Counted from the stretch's first letter, positions 11,050 through 22,046 are shown. The stretch: 64,000 nucleotides of DNA from Emiliania huxleyi CCMP1516 (GCF_000372725.1 NW_005199926.1:137189-201188), one strand, 5' to 3'. Translations and numbers: made by a program. Notes: generated by a model from the letters alone, not told the origin.

Positions 11050-12999
11050 CTATTGTTGGCTGAAATCCTCAACGTTGTTCAAGTGTTCTCCCCAGCCCAA
11101 GCTGTTACTGTTTGTTACTGTTGTTCCTGTTGGTGAGTGGGGGGCTGCTCCAACGTCCGGCGGGGAGGACAGCGTGGAGGAGACGGGATGCAGCCGGGAT
11201 GCAGCCGGGTACGGCTCGAGGCGGAGAGTGCGACGCCAGAGGGCCGTCTCGAGGGGCCCGTCTGGCGCATCTATGGCCGCGCGCGGAGTGAGCCCTTGCT
11301 GCCCTTGCTGCGAGCTGTGTGCGTGGTAGACTTGCGTCAGAAAGGAGAAGATCTTCGTGATCGAGTGGCGCGTGTTTTGCTGCTGCTCGCGCGTCGCAAG
11401 CAGCTCGCCTGAGGCAAGCACACGCCGCCGAGGGATCAGCGACTGGGGGCGCTTCGGCGGCGGCGGCGGCAAGCAGCGAGGGTGGGGGCGGGCTTGGCGG
11501 CGGCGGCGAGGGAGGTGGTGGCGAGGGCGGTTGCGGCGAGGGGTCGGCGGTGGAAGCTCGCCGGAGAGCGACTTGATCCTCGCGCTCATGTTGTCGTGCG
11601 AGGTCCGGAGTGACTGGATCTCGGCACGCAGCGCCGCCTCTTGCGCGCTCGCCTCGGCAGAGTCGAAGGGCTGCGGCGGGTTGGTCGCCTGCTCACAGCT
11701 GGAGGCGTGGTGAGAGGCCGGCTCGCCGCGCCCCGGGGCCCGCGGCGGCGGCGCGGCTCGCCGAGCTCGCCGCGGCTCCGCCCTTGTTTGTGACCGGCCG
11801 GTGGGAGGACTTGCGCTGAATGAGGCGGAGGTCGTCGTACTGGCCTGAGGGGCGGAGGGCGGGACGCGGGTAGCCGGACTCGTGTGGTCGATGCTCCTCG
11901 CCGCGAGCCCGTGAGCCGACGGGGCGGAGGCGGGCCCTGGGCGCCTAATGAAGGGAGGGGCGGGCGGCGCATCGCAACAATGAGGTTGTGGCGGAGAGGG
12001 GCGGAGGAGGGCGGAGGAGGCCTTTGCGGAAGTGCACGTGGCCGAAGATCCACGAGTCGGGGTCGACCTGATCATAGTCGGTCATGCTCACAGAAAGAGG
12101 GTAGTGGTGAGGTCAGATCCGCTGCTCGGGGTCGGCCTTGGAGAAGCCGTACGTGTTGAGCTGCCGCACCTGCAGACCCGGCAGTGCAGACCCGGCGGTC
12201 GGGGGACGGGGCGGTGGGCGGTGCAGACGCGTCTCCTGCGGCGCCGGCGGCCTCGACACGGCCGCGCCCTCGATCCGGCGGTGGGCGGCAGAGGCGGCGC
12301 AGCCGCAAGGCAGGGCAGAGGGAGGGGCACGCGGCGTGCTGCTCGAGCGGTGTGGCGGCCTCCGAGGTAGCGCAGGGGTGTGTGGGCCCCGCATCTACTG
12401 CCGCACAAAGGACGAAAAGTTGGAGTGCTTGAAGTGGAGCGGGAGCAGCTTTTGCGCAAACTGAGGGAGGGCGGCAGGGCAGTGAGGGGCGGCCACCGGG
12501 GAGAGGCTGCGGCGTCGGGCGGGCGCGGGTACGGATAGCGCAGGGGTGATTTCTGCAGTGCTGGCGGCGTGCCACCGCGGGGCTGCCCACCACATGCTGG
12601 GGCACCACCAGCAGTTGTGCCCCCGCCGAGCCGCCGCGCAGGCGAAGGGACGCGCGCAGCGGTGTTTTTGCGGTAGGAGGGCGCGTGGATATCTCTCTCT
12701 CGCTCCCGCCTGCTCCGGATCCTTGACAACCAGCCCGTCGCCAGCCTACAAAGCGCAGCCGTGCGCACACGTTGCGCGCTAGTCATGCATCTCGGCGAGG
12801 GGAGAAGCGGCCGGGCGTGCTCTCTCGCGTTCTTCATTGCATGCGGGCTGCGGCGGCCCCGGGAGGACGCGGCGAAGCATGTGTGCACCTGCGTCCATCC
12901 GACGATGTCCGCCGTTTCCTCCTCGTCGACCATCTGATACAACTTCGCCAGGAAAGGTTTGGGGCCGGCAGTGGCGTCGGCGGCGACCACCAGCGACAT
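11050..12999 (-). CDS. Heat-shock-factor family transcription factor
   Basis: Seven exons: 12999-12889, 12460-12407, 12169-12137, 12067-12022, 11844-11777, 11688-11562 and 11408-11050. They sum to 798 nt (265 aa) with consistent phases. The winged-helix DNA-binding domain is nearly complete: PKPFLAKLYQMVDEEETADI, then HFKHSNFSSF, VRQLNTYGFSK, VDPDSWIFGHVHFRKG and QYDDLRLIQRKSS. Two helical segments follow (AALRAEIQSLRTSHDNM, and LLATREQQQNTRHSITKIF), consistent with the HR-A/B trimerisation coiled coil. It is short for an HSF and I see no second activation domain. The split SF|VRQLNTYGFSK|VDPDSW is fixed by the very conserved family sequence and forces a GC-AG intron (12068-12136). It acts in the nucleus at nGAAn elements by family knowledge. 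Confidence 0.9.
11689..11716 (-). repeat. Introner-like 3' intron module (HSF gene)
   Basis: On the gene strand an intron ends with CTCTCACCACGCC, a short spacer and TGTGAGCAG directly before the exon. It belongs to the same set as the modules near 15691, 36319, 50962, 51199 and 52362. Confidence 0.5.
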
Positions 13000-13245
13000 G
13001 TGTATGTCGGCAGACAAGACCCGGCGCGGAACTGGATGCCGCCAGGCGAAACGAGAAACCAAGCCCGTGCCCGAGCGAACATACACAATACAGGCGTGCT
13101 TCGTGACGTGATCGTGGCCGACTCTCACCCAGCCTCACTCACAACTCTCACGTACTAGCAAGTGCACGACAGAGACTTACACAAGTAACAGCGCGGAACC
13201 CCCCCCTCGCGCTCACCACAGCTCACAGAGTGGGCGGCTGGCTTG

Positions 13246-13779
13246 CTAGTACGCGGCCGTCTCCGCAAAAAGCCATTCCAGCGCGTCGGCGATGACCCTG
13301 CCGAGCTCGCCGAGTGCACCGACGACGTTGCTCGCCACGTCGGAGCTTCCCGCCGCAAAATACTCCTGGGGCGTTACGCCCGAGACGGACAGCGCAGCAA
13401 ACTCGAGCAAATAGGGAATGACCAGGTAGGGGATGGCCATGATGACAATGACGGCGGCGCTCAGCACAATCGTGCGGGCGGTACCTGGCGTGCGCTCCTC
13501 CCAAGACCACGTTCTTGCAGTCCGCAGCTTTGTCGACTGCTTGAGCTCGTCCATCTTCCAACCCGGCCGGATCAGCACATACTTCGACCACACGTCCTCG
13601 AACAAGTTGGAGTCCCGCCGCTCGGACTCACTCGTCTCACTTTCGCACGCGAACAGCGGCGCAGAGCGGCATCGCGGTACGAGCCCCGGTCTCACGCCTG
13701 CTGCTCGCCGCGGCACCAGCGGAGCGTGCAGTACAACGGCCGGCGCGGACGCGACAGCCAGCGCCAATAGAAACGACAT
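13246..13779 (-). CDS. Plastid-targeted membrane protein of unknown function
   Basis: A single exon encodes 177 aa. It starts MSFLLALAVASAPAVVL, a signal peptide followed by an Arg/Ala-rich transit-like stretch, the bipartite leader expected for a complex plastid. The mature part has a conserved-looking segment (VWSKYVLIRPGWKMDELKQS) and then a long hydrophobic helix (TIVLSAAVIVIMAIPYLVIP). The tail is mildly hydrophobic and ends AEWLFAETAAY-like. I do not recognise the family; a thylakoid or envelope location is an inference from leader plus helix. It is divergent with the ORF at 13971. Confidence 0.65.
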   Translation of the reverse strand: MSFLLALAVASAPAVVLHAPLVPRRAAGVRPGLVPRCRSAPLFACESETSESERRDSNLFEDVWSKYVLIRPGWKMDELKQSTKLRTARTWSWEERTPGTARTIVLSAAVIVIMAIPYLVIPYLLEFAALSVSGVTPQEYFAAGSSDVASNVVGALGELGRVIADALEWLFAETAAY

Positions 13780-13970
13780 ATCAGCGCTGACTCCTCTTGC
13801 ACCGCCGTCCCTGCCGAAGAGAGGCGAAGGCCTGTGAGGCGGCTCAAAAAAAGAAATAAATCGTATGTGGCAGAAGAGGGCACAGCGAGAAAGCAGCTCG
13901 ACAAAAAAGAAAATCTGGCGCCGGCGCAAGCGCCGGCGCGACGCGATCGCTGGCACACCCGACTCCTGCC
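13780..13970. promoter_or_regulatory. Probable shared bidirectional promoter
   Basis: Only 191 bp separate the start codons of the minus-strand plastid protein (13779) and the plus-strand ORF (13971). The interval includes an AT-rich run (AAAAAAAGAAATAAATCGTA) about 75-90 nt upstream of the minus-strand ATG and a GCGCCGGCGC-type inverted repeat near 13920. No mapped start site supports this; it is inferred from spacing. Confidence 0.4.
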
Positions 13971-14426
13971 ATGCGCTCCACTCAGGCCCTGGAGTGCTAC
14001 CTGCAGCGCGAGGTTGCTGCGCCGGACTCGCAGGCGGCTGTCCAGAGCGGACAGCCGGCGCGATCCGACGCCGCTCAGCTGCTTCCGCCGGCCGACTCGT
14101 ACGCCGCGCTTGAGGCATATCGCGCCCTCTTGAACGAGTGCTCCGATCTCTTACGGGCCGACGCACTTCAAGAGGTGCTCGCGCCTCCTGGCGACGCGCA
14201 GGCGGTCGTACCAAGAGGCTCTCGTGAGTGCCAGCAGGAAGCTCCTCCCAGTGTCACCGCGAGGCCTCCGAGCGACTGCGGCGAGCACGCGAGTTGCCCA
14301 GAGCATGCGCAGCGGGACCGGCTCGCGCCGGACGCCACGACTCTCGCCAAGGTCGCGCGGATGCGGGAGCGACTGAAGCCCGCCAGCCGACGAGTGCCCG
14401 AGTCAAGCCTCAATGCACAACCATAA
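13971..14426 (+). CDS. Small uncharacterised protein
   Basis: An uninterrupted 151-codon frame begins with ATG in a reasonable context. It encodes MRSTQALECYLQREVAAP, a helical stretch YAALEAYRALLNECSDLL and, near the end, LAKVARMRERLKPASRR. Composition is soluble, Ala/Arg-rich and probably helical. No family was recognised. A second plus frame stays open over part of it, so an intron in the middle cannot be excluded. Confidence 0.45.
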   Translation: MRSTQALECYLQREVAAPDSQAAVQSGQPARSDAAQLLPPADSYAALEAYRALLNECSDLLRADALQEVLAPPGDAQAVVPRGSRECQQEAPPSVTARPPSDCGEHASCPEHAQRDRLAPDATTLAKVARMRERLKPASRRVPESSLNAQP

Positions 14427-14773
14427 TTTCTTTGAAGATTGAACTGTGAAATTAACGACGACTGTCGTGCGTGATCTTGGGTCCGGGTTTTTGTGCGTAC
14501 GGCTTTCGTTTGAAGTTATACAGTATAGGACCGGCTAACCGAGCGAAAGAGAGGACTCAACTTCTTGGTGTTGGAGTCGCGGGGAGGAGAGGTGTCGGCC
14601 TCGCGGGAGAGCGAGAGGTGTATCAGGTATTGCATTTCGATACGCCTCTGTTGTTACGTTATACGTAGTACATATAGATACACCTAACCCACCGAGCACC
14701 GTCCTGCACACACAACAAAATTTAAAAAAACGCGCAGATCGGCTCCGATGCACACATCTCGAGAGCGGCGGGC

Positions 14774-16233
14774 TCAGTGCATGGACACCCGTGGACTTCG
14801 CGCCCCCCCTGACTCGTCGGGCGGGGCCGCGAGCAGGAGCCGCGCGAGGCAGGCGCGGAGCCCGCTCACCCTCTTGGCGCGGTTGGGCTCGGCGGAGGCG
14901 TCGGGCATAGCGGCGGGCGAGGAGAGCCCCGACGCGCGGCCGCTGGGCTCGCAGAGGCTCGCGCCCCGCTGCTGCATGCTCGTGCGCGCCGCCGCCGAGG
15001 CGCGGACCTGTTCGCAGTGCCGGCGTGAAGAGACGCGGCTCGCGCGGCCAAGCCTCGCGCGGCGACAGTTCGGGCGGCGGACCGAGACGGAGAAGGGCCT
15101 CAGGGCGGCTTTTTCTCGTCCACAGAGCAAGTCGCTCATCTGCACGGCCCACTGCCACAGCCCGGCGGCGGCTCCGGCGAGGATGGTCGCGGTGATGAAG
15201 AGGGTGGCCGAGCCGTCAAACAGGTAGGAGGGCTGGGCGGGGTTGGCGAAGATGAGCAGGGAGAGGACGAGGGTGGTGGTGGAGCGCAGGAAGTCGGAGG
15301 CGAGGTGCAGAAAGGCGGAGCCTGACCACGGCGAGAGGGCGTGACGAGGCGCTGCTCACAGGGGGGGGCGGCGGCCGTGCGAGCTGCGGAGAGGGCCCAT
15401 GTTGACCGCCTCCGCCTCCTCCATCTCCTCGGGGTCGGTCCAGTAGCGGAAGGTGAAGAGGGAGGCGACATCGAACACCAGGCCAAAGAGCGCAAAGGCG
15501 AAGACAACGCGCGGGTCGACGCCGGACCACGTGCAGGCGGGGCCGCCGCTGTCCAGCTGCGGCGAGGCGGCACTGCCGGCGCAGAGCGGCGCATTCTCCC
15601 ACAGCGGCGCCGCCGGGTCGAAGGAGGCGACGGCAGCCTCGCAGGCGCCGCCGACAAGCAGGCAGTCCGCGGCGATGAGGGAGTCGGCACCTGCTCACGG
15701 CCAGACGCGTGAAGAGACGCCGCTCAGAGACCGGGCAGTCCACTGGGCAGTCGATGCACACCGGAGTTGGCGGCGGCGAAGTCTGCCTCCACCTGGGCGA
15801 GAGTGGAGGGCACGTCGCAGCACGAGGTGTCGAACGCCTCCTGCGCGAAGGTGACTTCCCACGCGTCGAGGAAGAAGAGGGTGGTGAAGGAGGTGAGGAG
15901 TACCAGGCTGATGAAGGCGCTCGTCAGCTGGGCGAAGGCCTGGTGCCTCGGACTCGCACACGGAAAGAGCTCGGTGAGCATGGAGAGGACGAACGAGATG
16001 GCGTCGATCCCCTATCCACGCAGCCAGCTCGATTCGGCACGGCCCACTGCGAGAAATGTGGCCGGCTGAGGCTCGGCAACCATCGAGACGCAGTCGGCCA
16101 GCAGCGCGGTGCTGTTGGCTGCGACTGCTGCGAAGAACTGAGCGAGCGTGATAACCGTGAAGAGGCCAGCGGCGATTGCAAGTGTCTTAACGTTCGGGCT
16201 GCAGTTCGGGCTACGGTTCGGGCTGCTGTCCAT
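14774..16233 (-). CDS. Cation diffusion facilitator (CDF/SLC30-type) metal transporter
   Basis: Four exons: 16233-16081, 16011-15762, 15690-15397 and 15321-14774, 414 aa. Introns are 69, 71 and 75 nt; the third starts with GC. The spliced protein has the CDF helices: VITLAQFFAAVAAN, TALLADCVSMGIDAISFVLS (TM2 metal site), FTTLFFLDAW, VVFAFALFGLVFDV and, after splicing NMG|SAFLHLASDFLRS, the TM5 site HxxxD. Joining exons 1 and 2 restores the ADCVSM-GIDAIS motif. The TM2 site reads D-x2-S-x3-D rather than the usual D/H-x2-D-x3-D spacing, so metal selectivity may differ. The N-terminus has NRSPNCSPN repeats; the C-terminus is Arg/Ser-rich and cytosolic. It probably exports Zn/Mn from the cytosol. 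Confidence 0.8.
15322..15358 (-). repeat. Introner-like module inside CDF intron 3
   Basis: The intron at 15322-15396 contains GTGAGCAGCGCCTCGTCACG and ends GTGGTCAG. The motif GTGAGCAGCGCC followed by a CTCAC/GTCAC box recurs inside the GT34 gene intron at 21258-21329. Confidence 0.45.
15691..15719 (-). repeat. Introner-like 3' intron module (CDF intron 2)
   Basis: The gene strand reads CGTCTCTTCACGC, an 8-nt spacer, then CCGTGAGCAG and the exon. CACG and CGTG can pair, which would give a small hairpin just upstream of the AG. Confidence 0.5.
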
Positions 16234-16599
16234 CGCTGAGTGGACACAGGCAATGCTGCGTTCCGGCTCCACCGAGCTGGGTCTGCTGTGGCTCTCCGTC
16301 ACTCCATCACTAGTCTGCTTTTCTTGTTTCTTTTAATTAAGGTAGGTGGTTTGTCTTTGTTGGCCCAAAAGGCCCTGCAGTAGGTATGTACCAATAGTGA
16401 AGTAGGGTGAGAAATATGAAAACGCCCCCTATTTTCGCCTTTTCCCTCTTTTTCGCTTCGCTGCGCTGCGCGGCCTGTGTGGAGGTAGGCAGGGCGTTTT
16501 GGCGCGAGTCAGAGAGACTTTTGAATCTCTTCGAGTCAGTGTCAACAGACCCCCTATCCGGGTAGGAGCTGGAACCCTGGGTGGCGCTGCGGAAGAAGA

Positions 16600-16745
16600 A
16601 ACCGCAGAAGAAAGAAACCCCGGCGCTCGCCGATCATCCGGGAACCGGGATCCGGCCCGCTGGGTGCGCTTCTTAGCTCCCCGGCCCTGGATGTGAGGTT
16701 GCCGACTGCACTCCAAGTGCTCCAAGTGCCCCCCGGGCGGCCTCT
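16600..16745 (-). repeat. Dispersed repeat R2, copy C (inverted, partial)
   Basis: The reverse complement matches 40893-40985: GCACTTGGAGCACTTGGAGT, CACATCCAGGGCCGGGGAGC and AAGAAGCGCACCCAGCGGGC, then GGATGATCGG. It lies in the 1 kb spacer upstream of the CDF gene; the rest of 16234-17300 shows no gene. Confidence 0.75.
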
Positions 16746-17300
16746 CGACTTGGGTGGAGCAACCAGTGCTCCACGACATTTCACCTAGAGTTAGTTATTC
16801 AGCCATTCTGCATTCACATTGGACCGACATTCAGCACATGCAGATGCACGATACGCGTGGCCCCCCTGCGCCCCCCCGCCCTTTGTTTTGTTCGTCAACT
16901 CGTCAAGAGCTTATCCAGAGAAAACTTTATATGCGTCCACTCCATCCAGTCTTGATGACAAGAATAGTCAATAGAGCTACACGTGTAACGAGCGAGCGGG
17001 TGTGCATGTGTCGGGGGGTGTGCATGGGCACCCACGGCTCAGTGTGCACCCGCAGGCCCACGTAATCAATGAAATGAGGCATCATGATTGATGTGTGCCA
17101 TGCGCATGCACCATGTGTGGACATGTATGTGCACCCCGTGGGAGAGACATGCTCGCATGTCATGTCATGGGCGTGTCTGAGAAGGGAATGCACCTCTCGA
17201 TGCCAGCTCGGCTTGAGCTTGATGTGATGCTTGCCGATGCTCGGTGCGTCGGCGACCGGGCATGCCATCGATCGGCTGCCGTCCTTCGGCTCCTACCGCT
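16746..17300. other. Spacer without a recognisable gene
   Basis: AT-richer sequence with GTGTGCATG-type dinucleotide runs between 16990 and 17170. No coding exon was recognised on either strand. It is probably the 3' flank of the gene ending at 17301. Confidence 0.5.
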
Positions 17301-18787
17301 CTACCGCCGGCTCGGCGAGAGCTCGTGGATGCAGCGCGAGAAGACGGCGGCGTCGCCGCCGCGGGAGGGCGCCGCCGGGACGCACTCTTGGAAGCAAAAC
17401 CGGGCGGCTCCCGCCGCGGCGTCTTCCTTTGGCGCGCAGCGGCCGGGGGTGCCGCCGCCGTACTCGCACGAGCCGCCGCACGTGAGCCCGCCCCGTGTCG
17501 GCGCGGGCGGCGGGTCCTCGTCCTCCGCCAGGACGGTGTTGGCCAGGAGGCCCGCCGCCCCGCCGGAGAGCGGCCCTCCTCCGGCGGCGAACCCGGCGAC
17601 CGACGCGAGGATGACGGCGTTGGTGTGGCCGCCCACGAGGTCGGCCGGGTGCTCTTCCAGCCGCTGGCTGCAGCCCGCCTGGTCGCCGTAGCACTCGGCC
17701 GGCGAGTACATCTTCTTCTCGGCCGGCGCAGCTCGCGCGGCGGGCGGGGAGTGGAGCGACACTTGGAGCGACTCGCCGGCTGGAGAAGCGGCGGCCGGGT
17801 GAGCTCGGTGCCGCTTCTCGTCCGGCGGCGCGAAGCCGAGGCTCTGCTCGACGGAGTGCTCCGCCTGCTCGACGTTGGCGTAGGCCGCGGCGCCGAGGGC
17901 CTTGCCCGCCTGCGGAAGGGGGGGGGCTGGCTGGGGGTGTATGTGGGGTCGAGGGAGGAGCCCGGAGGCAGGGAGTCCGAGAGAGGGCAGGGTTGGCGAC
18001 GGTGCGTGTGGCAGGGTGGCGAGTGTGTGTCTGCGAGTCGTCTCGCCTTGCCCAGGTCGTTGAGCAGCAGCGTGCCTATACCCGCAGCGTGGTGTGTGAA
18101 GAGACGCTGCCCCCCACGCCTCTCTCGTCGGCCAACGGAGAGGGGCGCTCGCTCGAGTGCATCGCGGAGCCCGTCTTTGACTCGACGCCCTCGCCCTCCA
18201 TCATCGCGTCCACCTCCTCCCGGCTCTTGAGGTCGCCTGCGCAAGGTGCAGTGCTATAGTGGGGCAGTCGTGACTATGTGGTGGTGTCACGTCTACCCGA
18301 ACGAGGAAACCCGATCCCTTCTTAGTGGCTCTAGAGGAGAAGCGAGTGGGGCGCCTGTGGCGAAGCGGCGCGTCGCGTCGATCATGTTGCGCTGCGTCCC
18401 GTCCTGCAGCCGCATGTACTCAACCGTGGCAGCCTCGGTCCCTTTGTCGTCGAGGCCCGAGCCGGCGGGCATCATATCGCCCTTGAGGCCAGGGCCGCCG
18501 CCGGTGTCGTGTGCTTGGTACTGCGAGTCCATCGACGAGATGTACGCGTCCTGCGCCTGTTGCGTCTTCTGAAGGGTGTCCAGCGCGGAAGCGAAATCTG
18601 TAGCGACAGCTTGCTGTGCAGCTGCGTTCTCGTCTGCAGCGGAGTGATCATTCGTCTGCCGTGGCGGTGTCACCGCGCCGCTCGCAATGACGCAGACGGC
18701 TGCAAAAAAAAAGAGAGCGGCCGCCGCGAGCCAAGCCTTGCGATTAGCCTGGCGCCTGCCCCTCTCGAGGTGCGGCACGGTAAGCAT
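17301..18787 (-). CDS. Uncharacterised type II membrane or secreted protein
   Basis: Four exons phase cleanly: 18787-18355, 18236-18171, 18075-18047 and 17909-17301, 378 aa, with all three introns read as GC-AG. The N-terminus is basic followed by one hydrophobic helix (AWLAAAALFFFAAVCVIASG), a signal anchor. The lumenal part begins with a helical region (TDFASALDTLQKTQQAQDAY) and includes GKALGAAAYANVEQAEHSVE. The C-terminal half is Cys- and Gly-rich (ECYGDQAGCSQRLEEH; GLTCGGSCEYGGGTPGRC) with a hydrophobic stretch VILASVAGFAAGGGPLSGGA. I do not recognise the family. A role in the secretory pathway or at the surface is an inference from topology. Confidence 0.65.
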
Positions 18788-18902
18788 CCCACAACGGGGC
18801 CCCGGGCGAGTTTGCCGCCGTGTTACGCGAGTTTGAAATTCTTTTTTTGCATTTCAGTTTTGCTTCGAATGAGATCTAACTCAGACCCTCTCGCGCAGCC
18901 AC

Positions 18903-20370
18903 TCACGCCGGCGTGCCCATCTCCATCAGGGACCGCTTTGTCTCTGCGTCGAGCATCCCCAAACAAAAATTGGCTTGCTGCGGCGCGGAACGGCCCCGGC
19001 ACTCGAGGTACGGGAACCAGGGTGCCGCGGAGGCGCAGAGGTAGCCCATTTTTGCCGGCTGCAGCTCGGGCGGGAGGCCGACGCCCCCGTGCCGCTCGAG
19101 GGGGCGGTGGCGAAGCCACTCCGCCTCCGACACCGAGAAGAAGCGGCGGGTCTTAGGCGTCACGGAAACGCGCAGCGCCGTCCTGCTCCGCACCTGGTGG
19201 GTAGGAGCCGCCGCGCGTGTGACGCGGTCTCGACAAGCATGACGCGCGTGTGACGGGATTGCTGCTACCCATGGCAGGGCGACACACCTCGTGGAAGAGC
19301 AGACGCACGTACTCGTCAATCGGCCCCGGCTGGCAGGTGTGCACGCAGTCACCAACGGACGAAACTCGTCCCCGGCTGGCAGGCGTGCCGAGGCCATGTG
19401 CCGCCACCGCCGCGTCGGGCCGCGTTCTGCTGAGCGCCGCGACGTCGATCCACACCACGCCCGCGTCTTGCGCGACCCACTGCGCTGCTTGATTGAAGTG
19501 CTGTAGCTGCCGCCACTGTGCAGCGAAGGGGTGGGCCTTGAGCCGACCGGCGTGCAGCGCTGCACCCGAGAGGGTGAGTGGCGCGCCAATACTCTCGCAC
19601 CCCGGCGTCGGAAGTGGGGCGCCAAGCACCACGACCGACTCCGGCGCCGCACCGCGCTTTGCCCGTTCGGCCACCAGACGGCGCAGCGTGTGGCGCAGGT
19701 TGTGCGCTGGGAAGGCGGCGGCCGCCGACGAGTTGATGCTCTCGAGAGAGGAGACGGCGTGAATGCCAGCGCCGAGCACCAGGAGGTCGGCGTCATGCAC
19801 GGCGCGCACTGCCCACGGCTCGAGGATCGTGTTACCCGCACACCACCGCACGAGGTTGGTCTCCGCTCCCGACGAGCTCCACAGCAGCAGGTCGTTGCGA
19901 GCGTAGGAGAGGCGGACGCGGCCGTCGCACGCCACAGCTGCCTTCGAGTGGAGTTCAGCACCCTTTGCAGCGACGACTCTCGTGCTCCCATTGACGGGCG
20001 GACCAAACCCGTCGAGGCCCTGCAGCAGCATCACGAGCGAAACGTAAATCTGCTCGCTGATCGAGTCGCCAACCACGACCACCTGCCGTACGTCGCGCTC
20101 CTCGAGCAGAGCGCACGCTCGGGTGCGGTCCCACGCATCGAGCGCGCATGCTCGCGGCCGCCACTCGTAATGCTTGCGAGGCTCCTTCCGCCGGGTGAAG
20201 GACCGATCGTCGCATGTGAGGCCGGCGGCGGCGCCATGGAACGACCTCGGAAGAGAGTGAGAGGCGTCTTGAAAGCGAGCGTAGAACGCCGCCGGCATAA
20301 TCTCGTACGGAGGTGCGGCACGCGGCACCCAGCTCCCGTCGGCATGAGTCGAACCCTGGCATCGTTCCAT
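18903..20370 (-). CDS. TBL/PMR5-like (PC-esterase, SGNH) glycan O-acyltransferase or esterase
   Basis: Two exons: 20370-19288 and 19193-18903, joined in phase 0 across a 94-nt GT-AG intron. The N-terminal PMR5N-like piece reads ERCQGSTHADGSWVPRAAPP. The SGNH block I serine motif is VVVVGDSISEQIYVSL, and the C-terminal catalytic DxxH pair is DCVHTCQPGPIDEYVRLL, all in the family order. Between them lies WCAGNTILEPWAVRAVHDAD. In plants these enzymes O-acetylate cell-wall polysaccharides in the Golgi. The usual signal anchor is missing from the visible N-terminus, so an upstream exon is probable; the sequence just before GGTTCGACTC looks like an acceptor. Confidence 0.8.
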
Positions 20371-20744
20371 ATCACTTTTACAGTGCGGCCCGCCTAAATC
20401 CCGCCATATCCGGTTGCTGTACGTAGGGTGCCCCAAAGGGACGCACGTCGCCGCGCCGTTGGGCTGGCGAATTACCTTGATTAGAAGTTTGACTTTGTCC
20501 CCTCTCCGCCCGCGCTGTTATGTGTGATCAAGACTTCTTGCGATAGATAGCACGATCCACACAGGAGAACACAAACAGGGCTCCAGGCCCCAAATGACGT
20601 GTGAGTGTTAGATTTGTTTGGTATTGCTAAAAATCTCTCTCAGGAGAACCATTTTTTCGGATTGCAACGTCCAACGAGAGGTGTCTGCCCTCGCCCGCCG
20701 CAGGTGCCGATTTTTTTATCTAGGCACTAGGCTCAAAATAGGTT
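20371..20744. other. Spacer, possibly holding an unseen 5' exon of the TBL-like gene
   Basis: AT-rich, with no domain recognised. It separates the TBL-like start from the stop of the GT34-like gene on the same strand. Confidence 0.4.
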
Positions 20745-22046
20745 CTACTTGAGCCAGTGGCTCGCCGAGCCCAGCTCAGGGTCGGGGCAGAACTTTTGGT
20801 ACTCGACTCGCAGGCCGCGCACCTCCTGGCTGAGCTCGCCGCACGGGGCGGCGTTTGGCAGGCGGAAGAGGGAGGCCACCTGCTGCTCGCCATAGTGGCG
20901 AAAGAAGCAGCGCAGCCGGTCCTCGGGCGGCGACGAGGCGTACCTGCGCACGGGCCCGGCGGTCTGGGCCCGGGCGGCAGCTGGAGAGGCGACGAGGCGC
21001 GCGCCTCTTGCACGCACGGTGTGGTCCGGTAAAGTGCGAGATGAAGTGGCCTGGCGTGTACAGATCGGCGGAGGGGCGGACGTGCACGCATCGCTCAAAG
21101 GTATCGTTGAGCGGCCCTCGCTTGAGCAGGGTGTTGAGTGCTCCTTGCTCGGCGGGGAAGTCGGTCAGCATAGACGGCGCCCCCTCGCGCGCCGGCACGT
21201 CCCACCACTCGTCGAGCAGCGCGTGGGACGCGCGCGTGTTGCGCGCCGCCATCGCGCCTACTCTTGCCTCTCGAAACTGTGAGCGGGCGCTGCTCACTCT
21301 TTCCGCCCGTGCTGCGCCAGCCAAGGTGCCCGCGTTGACACCCCGCCAGCCACCCATGTCCTTGCCCAACACGGCGCAGACGTCGTCCTCGGCGACAACG
21401 TCGGGTTGGTGGTAGGCGCGCCCCTGCTTGTTGTCGGCCAGATCGCGCAGAGGTAGCCGGACCTCTCTCGGGTGCCTGCGTATCGCGCCGCCCGGCGTGC
21501 CGCGCAGCCAAGGGTGCAACGCCCGGGTGGAGAAGGTGGCGTCGTTGTCTAGCCAGAGCACCCACTGGTACATGGGACGGGCGCCCTCGCGCAGCCGGAG
21601 CAGGCCGAGGAGCATGAGTACCTAGTTTTGACGGGCAGGGCTTGAAGCTCGATTCGGAGCGGGGCCGGCGGAGGGCGCGTGGTGATTGATTCGAGTGGGG
21701 GTCCGACGGGCTCTCGGGCTGGCGCCTTGCTCCAGGCCCACAACGCGTGGCCCATGTGCGTCCGCACCGGCTGGCGCTTTGCCAGCTGCCGCTGTGTCAC
21801 CCGCTGCTGCGGTACGGTCGCGTAGAAGAGGTCGACCTCGTTGAGCGCCGCCACGATCCGGTTTGCCGTGAAGCTGAGGCAGCGGAGCAGCCAGCCTCGG
21901 TGGAGCTCCGCGGCGGAGAGCTCGAGCTGCACGAGCTCATCCTCGCTCTGCGGCGCAGTCCGGGCAGATGACAGCCATACTGGCGCCCGTAGCTCGTCGT
22001 GGCCCATGAGGGCAGCCACGCGGGAGGTGGTGGCGGAGGTCGCCAT
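20745..22046 (-). CDS. GT34-like (GMA12/MNN10-type) glycosyltransferase
   Basis: Four exons: 22046-21708, 21621-21330, 21257-21005 and 20943-20745, 360 aa with exact phases. Introns are 86 nt (GT), 72 nt (GC) and 61 nt (GC). The nucleotide-sugar/metal motif is YQWVLWLDNDATF. The acceptor side has GGWRGVNAG|AMAARNTRASHALLDEWW after splicing, then PAEQGALNTLL and GHFISHFTGPHR, matching the order of GT34 transferases. The N-terminus lacks an evident signal anchor. It is probably a Golgi galactosyl- or xylosyltransferase; donor and acceptor cannot be read from the sequence. It is followed by the TBL-like gene on the same strand. Confidence 0.75.
21258..21329 (-). repeat. GC-AG intron with internal GTGAGC...GCTCAC palindrome
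   Basis: This 72-nt intron must start with GC to restore VNAGAMAARNTR. It contains GTGAGCAGCGCCCGCTCAC, a perfect stem with a 7-nt loop, shared with CDF intron 3. Its first ~25 nt resemble the start of the next exon. Confidence 0.5.

Noticed and set aside
16490-16570. Possible tRNA gene near repeat R2 copy C
   Set aside because: Short self-complementary stretches exist but no complete cloverleaf, anticodon loop or B box could be drawn.
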